DNA of 34,862 nt from JAWXCB01 sp034440455. Its GTDB lineage: Bacteria; Bacteroidota; Bacteroidia; Chitinophagales; CAIOSU01. Positions 7,318-14,845 of this stretch are shown piece after piece. The stretch lies in assembly GCA_034440455.1 (NCBI GenBank), contig JAWXCB010000028.1:1-34862 (forward strand). Direction: 5' to 3'. The first letter of the stretch is position 1; each line of letters opens with the position of its first letter. A program made the position numbers and the translations under genes. The notes beneath the pieces were generated by a model, which saw only the letters and a program-made list of their open reading frames with translations, ran no database searches and was not told the DNA's origin.

Positions 7318-7881
7318 TTAACGTAATTTTTTGAGATAGGCATTGTCCTCCAATCCCTTTTTTGCAAGCCACAAACTCTTGGCAATGCTTGCATCATATT
7401 GCTTGTCGCCATATTGCAGCACAAAACCGCCTACCAAACTTTCATCCACCTCAGTTGACAACTGAATGGTCTCCAGTTTCGCCTGTTGCTTCAGTGTGTT
7501 TAATAAGTTATCAATTTCCTTCTTGTCCAAAGGCGCAGCGGAAGTGATTTTCACTTTCGTGATATGCTGATTTACATCATACTGAAGAACGAAACTTGCC
7601 GAGATTTCTTTTAAATACACTTCGCGGCTTTTCTTGATCAGCAATTGCAGGAACAGCATCGTTAGCTCATCAACATTTCCGCCAACAACTGCTTTTAGGG
7701 CTTTCAATTTTCTGTCAGCGCTAATCAGCGGGCTTGCAAGCAGCACATCAAAATCCTTGCTTGCCTTTATCACCTTCAGCAAATACATCTGACTGTTATA
7801 AACTTCTTCCAGCTTTCCCTTCTCGACAGCAAAGTCGAGCAGCGATTTGGCATAGCGGGAAGCGAGTTTGACTGCGGACAT
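7318..7881 (-). CDS. atpH: ATP synthase F1 subunit delta
   Basis: The peripheral-stalk cap protein linking F1 alpha to the b-subunits, 187 residues. The N-terminal helical domain starts SAVKLASRYAKSLLDFAVEKG, and the C-terminal domain includes the conserved ESLVGGFVLQYGDKQYDASI segment near residues 147-166. The stop of atpF and the ATG at 7881 are separated by only 3 bp, so translation is probably coupled. The length is typical (175-190 aa). Confidence 0.96.
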   Translation of the reverse strand: MSAVKLASRYAKSLLDFAVEKGKLEEVYNSQMYLLKVIKASKDFDVLLASPLISADRKLKALKAVVGGNVDELTMLFLQLLIKKSREVYLKEISASFVLQYDVNQHITKVKITSAAPLDKKEIDNLLNTLKQQAKLETIQLSTEVDESLVGGFVLQYGDKQYDASIAKSLWLAKKGLEDNAYLKKLR

Positions 7882-7884
7882 GTC

Positions 7885-8382
7885 TTAATTGAGTTTCATT
7901 TCGTTTACCAATCCTGCTACGTAAGCATCCTGTGCCTGTTTGTCTTTCAACTCGCGTTTCAGGATTTTTTCAGAAACGCCCACTGCAAGCTGACCTATCT
8001 GGTTTTTCACATCAATGAGCGCAGCCATCTTTTGGTTTTCGATTTCCACTTTGGCGCTTGCTACAATCTTATGCGCTTCTTCCTTTGCCTTTCCTTTTGC
8101 CTCACTAATCAGATTATCACTGATAGCGCGCGCTTCTTTCAAAAGCTGAGCGCGCTCTTCCTTTGCTTCGGCAAGGATTTTTTCATTGTCAGACTTGAGC
8201 TTTGCCATTTCAGCGCGGGCATTCTCCGCCTGTTGCAAAGAAGTAGCAATGGATTGCTCCCGTTCGTCAAGCGCATTCAGAATCGGCTTCCATGCATATT
8301 TTTTCAAAATGAGGAAAACCGTTCCGAACGCAATCAACGTCCAGATAATCAACCCCGGATCAGGATTTATTAAATTTTTCAT
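7885..8382 (-). CDS. atpF: ATP synthase F0 subunit b
   Basis: The peripheral-stalk subunit, 165 residues. One N-terminal transmembrane helix (residues about 8-26, PGLIIWTLIAFGTVFLILKK) is followed by the family KPILNALDERE motif. A long charged amphipathic helix, rich in Ala, Glu and Lys, then forms the dimeric stalk to the C-terminus. It lies 67 bp after atpE and 3 bp before atpH. A single b-type gene is present, so the stalk is presumably a homodimer. Confidence 0.96.
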   Translation of the reverse strand: MKNLINPDPGLIIWTLIAFGTVFLILKKYAWKPILNALDEREQSIATSLQQAENARAEMAKLKSDNEKILAEAKEERAQLLKEARAISDNLISEAKGKAKEEAHKIVASAKVEIENQKMAALIDVKNQIGQLAVGVSEKILKRELKDKQAQDAYVAGLVNEMKLN

Positions 8383-8449
8383 GGCTCTTTTTTAATGCGT
8401 GATTAAAAAATCGTTCTTCGGAAAATTTCCGCAGAAAAGGCAAACGGGA

Positions 8450-8695
8450 TTAACCCAATGCCAAAAAGCAAATCACCGCACCGAACAGAGCAACACCTTC
8501 AATAAGCGCAGCCAGGATGATGGAAGCTGTGCGGATGTCGCCACTGGCTTCCGGTTGACGTGCAATCGCTTCAGCAGCGCTGCCGCCAATTTTACCAATG
8601 CCGAGTCCTGTTCCGAGTACTACAAGACCCACTCCGAGTCCGGCACCGAGAGGACCTACTGATTCCAATGCGAGAAAAATGGTTGATAACAACAT
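8450..8695 (-). CDS. atpE: ATP synthase F0 subunit c
   Basis: The ring subunit of F0, 81 residues folded as a two-helix hairpin. The first helix has a Gly-rich pattern (GLGVGLVVLGTGLGIGKIGG), the polar loop is ARQPEA (45-50), and the second helix carries the ion-binding carboxylate Glu66 in LAALIEGVALFG. The residue after Glu66 is Gly rather than the Ser/Thr pair of classical Na+-binding c-subunits. A proton-translocating ring is therefore more likely (inference). Confidence 0.97.
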   Translation of the reverse strand: MLLSTIFLALESVGPLGAGLGVGLVVLGTGLGIGKIGGSAAEAIARQPEASGDIRTASIILAALIEGVALFGAVICFLALG

Positions 8696-8732
8696 TTGAT
8701 TTAGGATTTATGGTTAGAAAATGTTTTCAGGT

Positions 8733-9797
8733 TTAATGATGCGCTGGTTCATCCACCGCCTGACCAATAAATAAGCAAGTCAGAAAAGTGAAGATATATG
8801 CCTGCAACGCAGCAACAAATAATTTAATGATGTACATAAAGATGGTAAACGCCACCACTCCGGCTCCAACGCCCAATGTGCCTGCGCTTCCCACTTGAGG
8901 TCCGAGGATGAACACGAGACTCACGATGCTCAACAATACAATGTGTCCCGCAAGGATATTGGCGAAAAGACGAATCATCAAGGCAAAGGGCTTCGTCAAT
9001 ACGCCAACAAATTCAATCGGGGCGAGAATCAATTTCACCGGAACGGGGATGCCGGGAGGCCAAAAGATGTGTCCCCAGTAGTGCTTGTTTCCGCTGATAT
9101 TAATAAGGAATAAAGAAAGTCCGGCAAGCGTAAGCGTTACTGCGATATTTCCGGTAACATTTGCTGAACCGGGAAAAATCGGAATTAGTCCCAGCAGATT
9201 ATTCATCCAAATGAAAAAAAACAACGTGAGCATGTAGGGCATATACTTCTTGTATTTCTTCTCCCCGATAGAAGGCTTCACAACTTCATCGCGCACAAAG
9301 AGAATGAGCGGCTCAAAGAAGGATTGCAAACCTTTGGGAGCTTGTCCCTTACGACTATTATATGTGTTGGCAATAGAAATGAATATCAAAAGCATCACCG
9401 CAACTACTACCAACATGCTGAACACATTCTTGGTGATGGAGAGGTTCAAGAACTTGCCGCCATCTTCGCGATGGATATGCCCGTGGTCGTAAACGTATCC
9501 TTTATAAGGAACTGTTGAATGCTCCGGTCCTTCAAATTTGCTTGAGAGGAAAGCAGAAAGTCCGTCAGCGCTTGAATAAAGTATCACCGGGAGCGGCAGA
9601 TGTAAATGCCCTACGATATGAAACTGGTAATCATCACCAATGTGATGTGCAATCATCTCCGCAGGATTAAATTTCCCCTCGCCATCAGCCGCAGGTTCAG
9701 CATGATCGCTTGCAAAAACGGGAAAATGCAGAATAAATACAAAGAGCAAAGGAAGAATTCCTTTCAGAACAGCCCTATATTTCTCTTTGGTTTTCAA
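8733..9797 (-). CDS. atpB: ATP synthase F0 subunit a
   Basis: The membrane stator channel, 354 residues. The essential arginine is Arg276 in LMIRLFANILAGH. The terminal helix with the conserved LQAYIFTFLTCLFIGQA segment is present. Compared with E. coli (271 aa) it has a long N-terminal extension. That extension holds a signal-like hydrophobic segment (residues 11-29), then a His- and Asp-rich soluble stretch, a lengthening usual in Bacteroidota. The start is TTG at 9795-9797; no ATG lies upstream in frame, and the next Met (residue 48) would lose the leader. It is the first gene of the unit, with a weak promoter match about 60-90 bp upstream. Confidence 0.95.
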   Translation of the reverse strand: MKTKEKYRAVLKGILPLLFVFILHFPVFASDHAEPAADGEGKFNPAEMIAHHIGDDYQFHIVGHLHLPLPVILYSSADGLSAFLSSKFEGPEHSTVPYKGYVYDHGHIHREDGGKFLNLSITKNVFSMLVVVAVMLLIFISIANTYNSRKGQAPKGLQSFFEPLILFVRDEVVKPSIGEKKYKKYMPYMLTLFFFIWMNNLLGLIPIFPGSANVTGNIAVTLTLAGLSLFLINISGNKHYWGHIFWPPGIPVPVKLILAPIEFVGVLTKPFALMIRLFANILAGHIVLLSIVSLVFILGPQVGSAGTLGVGAGVVAFTIFMYIIKLFVAALQAYIFTFLTCLFIGQAVDEPAHH

Positions 9798-9853
9798 CAG
9801 ATTACAGAAGAATTATGCTTTAGGAGAAAGCGTTTTTTGAAATTCGCTGCGAA

Positions 9854-9885
9854 GATAGATACAAATTCGTGATTCGGACAACAAA
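9854..9885 (-). promoter_or_regulatory. Possible promoter of the atp operon
   Basis: On the minus strand TTTG (9882-9885) is followed after 20 bp by TATCTATC (9854-9861), a partial match to the Bacteroidota -33/-7 arrangement (TTTG, ~19-20 bp, TAnnTTTG). It lies 57-88 nt before the atpB start. The -7 element is imperfect, so this is a weak call. Confidence 0.3.
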
Positions 9886-9954
9886 TTGCGTAAGATTCTT
9901 GCGCGGATTGTGAAAAATCCACAGGGAAGCGGGCAATGCTCAGTCAATCTGCTT

Positions 9955-10056
9955 TCATTCCTTTGAACCGGATGGAATCAACAGCAGGAACAGCAACACA
10001 AAAACCGATAAAACAGCGCTGACAACGGTCAGGATTAACGAATAAATTTTTCTCAT
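9955..10056 (-). CDS. Possible 33-residue single-pass membrane peptide
   Basis: The ATG at 10056 opens a 33-codon frame ending at TGA 9955-9957. The peptide begins MRKIYSLILTVV, continues as one uninterrupted run of about 22 hydrophobic residues, and ends with the polar tail PSGSKE. A positively charged start followed by one transmembrane helix is the usual design of small bacterial membrane peptides. No homologue is recognised. The spacer from 9798 to 10252 (455 bp) holds nothing else convincing apart from the weak promoter at 9854-9885. It could also be a chance frame; there is no strong promoter or ribosome site to support it. Confidence 0.35.
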   Translation of the reverse strand: MRKIYSLILTVVSAVLSVFVLLFLLLIPSGSKE

Positions 10057-10252
10057 CAACAAAAACTTTAAAAGGATTTAGAAAGTGAACGCACTCCTAT
10101 GAGCGCAGATGCTGTATAGAAGTTGCATCCAAACTTAGCTTTATTAAAAAAAAGTTTCGGATTGACTTATCAAGGTTTAAACCTGCGGGGAATGGGAGTG
10201 TATGAGGCTGTGGGCAAGTTTGATGCTAAAGTCGCTTCCGCCTGCATGTAAG

Positions 10253-11092
10253 CTATTTCTTTCTCCCCTTTTTTAATGCTTTATTCTTCTTCGCTTCCGG
10301 TAAATAATTTTCATGCGAAACCACGTTGCCTCCGGTTTCAATTTCCAACGTCTTTCGTGCATCTCCTGCAATTTTACCGTCCTGATATGCTGCTTTCTTG
10401 TTCTCCACAAATCCAACGGGATTTTTCTTTTTCGCTATTTCCGTTGTTGACGCTTCACCCAACATGGAAAAAATAAGTTCAAGGTCGGTCATGTGGTCGC
10501 GCAGGTTTTGATTTTTCAGCCCTTTCACTTTCTTGTATTCGGTGGGTGTAAGTCCGAAAGTTGCTTTGGAAATTTCTGCTGTCAGGATAGCATACTCAAT
10601 CTGTTCTTTTACTCCTCTGTTTTTCCATTCTTCTGTTAGCTCCTCACCGATGGCGATACTCCGCATCCGCTTTTCAATCCAGTCGTCAGGATAGCCTTTC
10701 AACTTGTAGAGTTCTCTTGTTCGTTGTGTGGCTAATTCCTGGTTTTCAATTTCTTCCAATCGGTCAGAACCGACTTGGGCTAACCAAAGTTTGAACGGTT
10801 CTGCTTTGGGTGATGGGATAGATTGAATGATGCGTAAAAGTCCTTTGGTGTCAGCAGCCTGAATCTTGCGTTTCTTCCCGTCAGCAGCCTGCATTTCAAC
10901 TGGGGTACAAATTGTACCTCAGTTGGATTTTAATTGCTCATCGCGGATTAACATCCGTTTGATATATTGCTTGACATCCGAACTGTCAGTAAGCACCAGA
11001 ACTACATCCTGCACGGAGAAATACCATTTCTGTTCCTTTTCATTCCAAACAGAACGGATTTGTTTGCTCTCAAAAAGTTTGATGTTTCCCAT
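10253..11092 (-). pseudogene. Bro-N/DinD-like antirepressor-type gene with one in-frame TGA
   Basis: The frame from the ATG at 11092 to the stop at 10253-10255 is continuous except for one TGA at codon 58 (10919-10921). Before it, residues 1-57 form a Bro-N domain (IKLFESKQIRSVWNEKEQKW...). After it come GTICTPVEMQAADGKKRK and LLRIIQSIPSPKAEPFKLWL. The C-terminal half (TAEISKATFGLTPTEYKKVK, LRDHMTDLELIFSMLGEAST) is the conserved DinD-family tail. Homologues read SNWGTICTP here, so TGG (Trp) has become TGA. The total is 279 codons, normal for the family. TGA is used as a genuine stop by neighbours (for example at 23910-23912), so recoding of the whole genome is excluded. Translation could restart at ATG 10894 to give 213 residues without Bro-N. 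Confidence 0.85.
10898..10924. repeat. 27-bp near-perfect palindrome at the TGA codon
   Basis: The arms aactggggtacaa (10898-10910) and ttgtacctcagtt (10912-10924) surround one central base and pair at 12 of 13 positions. The only mismatch (10903/10919) is the base that turns Trp into TGA in the Bro-N/DinD gene; the ancestral TGG would make the palindrome perfect. Confidence 0.75.
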
Positions 11093-11096
11093 AAGG

Positions 11097-11104
11097 CAAT
11101 TTTA
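11097..11104 (-). promoter_or_regulatory. Putative -7 box of the Bro-N/DinD gene
   Basis: TAAAATTG on the minus strand is one mismatch from TAnnTTTG and ends only 4 nt before the ATG at 11092. This spacing is also seen upstream of the AlbA_2 gene and of the DUF4160 ATG. It would give a leaderless or nearly leaderless mRNA. Confidence 0.3.
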
Positions 11105-11136
11105 CAGAAAAACTTCTCGTAAGAAAACAAGAAAAA

Positions 11137-11225
11137 GGGCAGTTCTAAAAATTGCTTTTTGACCGCCTCATCCCATCCCTCTCCCGAAAGAGAGGGTGAA
11201 AGTGGTAGAATTTTTAGAACTGCCC
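11137..11225. repeat. 89-bp inverted-repeat element with nested hairpin
   Basis: Perfect 17-bp arms 11137-11153 (gggcagttctaaaaatt) and 11209-11225 are separated by 55 bp. That interior contains a second hairpin with arms ccctctc (11177-11183) and gagaggg (11190-11196). The element lies in the 378 bp spacer between the Bro-N/DinD gene and mfd. No coding function is seen. It resembles a small non-autonomous palindromic repeat or an RNA cruciform; no target-site duplication could be identified. The rest of the spacer (to 11450) shows only a 36-codon minus-strand frame without a start (11274-11384). Confidence 0.6.
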
Positions 11226-11450
11226 AAAAGCAAGATGTGGGTAAATGGAAAAATGCTTTGCCTGAGAGAAAATTTATGCGGCTTTCAATCGGATGACTTC
11301 CACTTCAGCGCCATTTTGTACTGCGGCTTTGCTGGTTTCAAGCACTTTTTGCGTGGTTGCTTCAGAGCAATTGAAAATGCTGTTTCAAATTAAACTCATT
11401 AGAAGTGTTTTTTGAATTGCGTTTAAAGAACGAAATAAACCCCAATGCCC

Positions 11451-11458
11451 TAAATTTG
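11451..11458 (+). promoter_or_regulatory. Putative -7 box (TAAATTTG) of mfd
   Basis: An exact TAnnTTTG match 12 nt before the mfd ATG at 11471. There is no good TTG at the -33 spacing. Confidence 0.4.
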
Positions 11459-11470
11459 CCCTGCGGCTGA

Positions 11471-14400
11471 ATGAACCTCGATTCTCTTTTGGGTCTGTAT
11501 CGAAACGACCCGCGCGTCCGGTTAGTGACGGAGAAGATGCAAGCTACCCCCCCTGCGCGTCTTCATCTGGCGGGAGTGGTGTGTTCCGCGGATGCGTTTA
11601 TCGCTGCTGCCGTTTTCTCGAAAGCTTCCTTCAATCACGTTTTTATTTATCCTGACAAAGAGGAGGCAGCTTACTTTCAAAACAACCTTTCCAATCTTTT
11701 AGAAAAAAAGGAAGTCCTCTATTTCACGGATTCATTTAAGCGCCCGGGCAAGTTTGATGAGTTGAATAATAATAATATCCTGCTGCGCACCGAAACTATT
11801 AACAAACTGAGCAGCAGTGCGACTACAGGTGAACTCATCGTTACCTACCCAGAAGCTATTTTTGAAAAAGTAGTGAGCCGCTCGGTGCTGAAAGAAAACA
11901 TCATTGACATTAGCATCGGCAACAAGTTGGATGCTGATTTTGTGACAGAGCTTTTAGTGGAACATGGCTTTGAGCGCGTTGACTTTGTGTATGAGCCGGG
12001 ACAGTTTTCCATTCGCGGAGGCATCGTTGATGTGTTTTCCTTCGGAAATGAATTGCCTTACCGCGTGGAATTGTTTGGCGATGAGGTGGAATCCATCCGC
12101 AACTTCGACCCTTCTACACAACTTTCAGAACGCAAACTGTCAAGGGTATCCATTGTACCGAATATCCAAACACAGTTTTCGGCAGAGCAGAAAACTTCCT
12201 TCTTTGAAGCGCTGCCGCCCAATACAATTATCTGGATAAAAGACTTCGGCTACACGCTCGAAGTGCTGAACAAATGCTTTGACAGCGCGGTGGCAATGTA
12301 TGACGCGCTGAAGGGAATGAAAAAATCTCAGGCAGATGAAGAGAATTATTTTTTCACGACAGAGCCTACTAAAATTTTTGAGCCGGCAAAGAATGTAGCA
12401 GCACATCTGCTGAATTTCTGCTGTATAGAAATAGGCGGCAAAGCGCAACTGGCAGGAGAGACTATCTTCTTTCATATAAAGCCGCAGCCGGTTTTCAATA
12501 AGAACTTCCCTTTGCTGATTCAAAACTTAGAGCAGAACAGCAAGCTACACATCGTCAATTATCTTTTCTCTGAAAACCCGAAACAACTCAAGCGCTTCGA
12601 ACACATTTTTGAAGACATGCGCGCAAACGTGCAACTGCATGCAATCAACACCGGTATTCACCAGGGTTTTGTTGATGCCGATTTGAAACTCGCCTGCTAT
12701 ACCGATCACCAGATTTTTGAGCGCTTCCATAAATACAGTATCAAATCAGGCTTTTCAAAAAGTCAGGCGTTGCTGATGAAAACGCTGCGCGAACTGAAAC
12801 CGGGTGATTACGTGACCCACATTGACCACGGCATCGGAGTTTTTTCCGGCTTGGAAAAAGTGGAGGTGAACGGGCATCTGCAAGAAGCGGTGCGCCTGTT
12901 GTATCGTGATAATGATTTGCTCTACGTAAGCATCGGCTCGCTGCATAAAATTTCAAAGTATGTAGGCAAAGAAGGCACCGCGCCAAAAACGAACAAGCTC
13001 GGCACCGACACATGGGAGCAGGTGAAGCGCAGAACAAAAAAGAAAATCAAAGACATTGCGGAGGAACTGATTCAACTCTATGCGAGGCGCAAGGCACAAA
13101 AGGGATTTGCATTTAGTCCCGATAGTTATATGCAAACCGAATTGGAAGCGTCTTTTATGTATGAAGACACGCCCGACCAGGTGAAGGCGACAAAAGATTT
13201 CAAAGCGGACATGGAAAACGGGCATCCGATGGATAGGCTCGTGTGTGGGGATGTGGGATTTGGCAAAACGGAAATTGCCATTCGCGCAGCGTTCAAAGCC
13301 GTTGCGGATAATAAGCAGGTTGCGGTGCTTGCGCCCACTACAATTCTCACGTTTCAGCATTATCAAACTTTCAGCAGCCGTATGAAAGATTTTCCCTGCA
13401 AGGTGGATTATATCAACCGCTTTAAGTCAGCCGCAGAGCGAAAAGAAACGCTGAAAAAGTTAGAGAGCGGTGAAGTGAATATCGTTATCGGCACACACGC
13501 GATTCTGAGCAAGAACATGAAGTTTAAAGACTTGGGATTGCTGATTATTGATGAAGAGCAAAAATTTGGCGTGTCGGCAAAAGAGCGGCTGCGCGAAATA
13601 AAAGTGAATGTGGATACGCTTACGCTCACCGCTACGCCTATTCCGCGCACGCTGCAATTCTCCCTGCTGGGCGCGCGCGATTTATCTATCATCAACACAG
13701 CACCGCCCAACAGACAGCCGATACAAACGGAGTTGCGCGCATATAATGAAGACGTGCTGCGCGATGCGATTTATTATGAAATCTATCGCGGTGGGCAGGT
13801 GTTCTTCGTGCATAATCGCGTGAAGGATATTGGCGAAGTGGCTGGAATGCTGAAGAAACTTTGTCCTGATATTGACTTTGGAATAGCGCACGGACAAATG
13901 GAAGGGCATCATCTCGAAGAAGCGATGCTGAAATTCGTGAAAAAAGAAACCGATGTGCTGGTGTGTACCAACATCGTGGAATCGGGATTGGATATTCCGA
14001 ATGCGAATACCATCATTATTAATAATGCGCATTGGTTTGGGTTGAGCGATTTGCACCAGTTGCGCGGGCGCGTGGGACGCTCTAACAAAAAAGCGTTTTG
14101 CTATTTATTCACGCCCCCGATTTCGACTTTACCTGATGATGCGCGGAAGCGACTGAAAACGATTGAAGAATTTTCAGACCTCGGCAGCGGGTTCAACATT
14201 GCCATGCGCGACATGGATATTCGCGGGGCGGGCAATTTGCTGGGCGCGGAACAAAGCGGTTTCATCGCGGAGATTGGCTACGAAACCTATCACAAGATTT
14301 TGGATGAAACGATTCGCGAGTTGAAGCAAACCGAATTCAAAGATTTATACAAAGAGGAGTTGGAACAAAAACAGGATTTCGTGCGCGAATGCCAGGTGGA

Positions 14401-14845
14401 TACGGATGTAGAGATGCTGATTCCCGATGGGTATGTAAAGAATATTAATGAGCGGCTTAACCTTTACACTGATTTAAGCAATGTAAAAGATGAAGAGGGG
14501 CTGGTGAAATATAAAGACGGCTTGCGCGACCGCTTCGGACCCATTCCGCCCGAAGTGGAAGAATTATTTCATGCGGTGCGCCTCAGTTGGTTGGGTAAAG
14601 AATTAGGCTTTGAAAAAATTGTGATTAAGAGCAACCAGTTGCGCGGCTACTTTCCTGAAAATCAGGAATCATTTTATTACCAATCAGAAACTTTCGGCAA
14701 CATCCTGAAATACGTGCAGCGCTTCCCAAAAAAATGCCGCGTGAAGCAAACCGAAAAGAACTTGTTTCTCATTTTTGAAGGCATCAAAACAATGGAGGAG
14801 GCAAGGGTGAAATTGGGGGATATTAAAGGGGCGGTAGCCGCTTAG
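11471..14845 (+). CDS. mfd: Transcription-repair coupling factor Mfd
   Basis: A 1124-residue DNA translocase that removes RNA polymerase stalled at lesions and recruits the UvrABC nucleotide excision repair proteins. The N-terminal third is the UvrB-like module (FVYEPGQFSIRGGIVDVFSF, about 172-191). A CarD-like RNA polymerase-interacting domain starts at about 440 (LKPGDYVTHIDHGIGVF). The helicase core has Walker A GDVGFGKTE near 592-600, DEEQ near 694-697, and the motif VI region RGRVGRS near 865. The C-terminal TRCF domain (DGYVKNINERLNLYTDLSN, about 985 onward) is present. The length is close to E. coli (1148 aa), and all parts are in order and intact. Its stop TAG overlaps the stop of the ParA-like gene on the other strand. 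Confidence 0.97.
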   Translation: MNLDSLLGLYRNDPRVRLVTEKMQATPPARLHLAGVVCSADAFIAAAVFSKASFNHVFIYPDKEEAAYFQNNLSNLLEKKEVLYFTDSFKRPGKFDELNNNNILLRTETINKLSSSATTGELIVTYPEAIFEKVVSRSVLKENIIDISIGNKLDADFVTELLVEHGFERVDFVYEPGQFSIRGGIVDVFSFGNELPYRVELFGDEVESIRNFDPSTQLSERKLSRVSIVPNIQTQFSAEQKTSFFEALPPNTIIWIKDFGYTLEVLNKCFDSAVAMYDALKGMKKSQADEENYFFTTEPTKIFEPAKNVAAHLLNFCCIEIGGKAQLAGETIFFHIKPQPVFNKNFPLLIQNLEQNSKLHIVNYLFSENPKQLKRFEHIFEDMRANVQLHAINTGIHQGFVDADLKLACYTDHQIFERFHKYSIKSGFSKSQALLMKTLRELKPGDYVTHIDHGIGVFSGLEKVEVNGHLQEAVRLLYRDNDLLYVSIGSLHKISKYVGKEGTAPKTNKLGTDTWEQVKRRTKKKIKDIAEELIQLYARRKAQKGFAFSPDSYMQTELEASFMYEDTPDQVKATKDFKADMENGHPMDRLVCGDVGFGKTEIAIRAAFKAVADNKQVAVLAPTTILTFQHYQTFSSRMKDFPCKVDYINRFKSAAERKETLKKLESGEVNIVIGTHAILSKNMKFKDLGLLIIDEEQKFGVSAKERLREIKVNVDTLTLTATPIPRTLQFSLLGARDLSIINTAPPNRQPIQTELRAYNEDVLRDAIYYEIYRGGQVFFVHNRVKDIGEVAGMLKKLCPDIDFGIAHGQMEGHHLEEAMLKFVKKETDVLVCTNIVESGLDIPNANTIIINNAHWFGLSDLHQLRGRVGRSNKKAFCYLFTPPISTLPDDARKRLKTIEEFSDLGSGFNIAMRDMDIRGAGNLLGAEQSGFIAEIGYETYHKILDETIRELKQTEFKDLYKEELEQKQDFVRECQVDTDVEMLIPDGYVKNINERLNLYTDLSNVKDEEGLVKYKDGLRDRFGPIPPEVEELFHAVRLSWLGKELGFEKIVIKSNQLRGYFPENQESFYYQSETFGNILKYVQRFPKKCRVKQTEKNLFLIFEGIKTMEEARVKLGDIKGAVAA

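Noticed and set aside
10919..10921. TGA as selenocysteine or tryptophan codon
   Set aside because: The family has Trp, not Cys/Sec, at this position, no SECIS-like context is evident for this use, and TGA ends other genes in the window.
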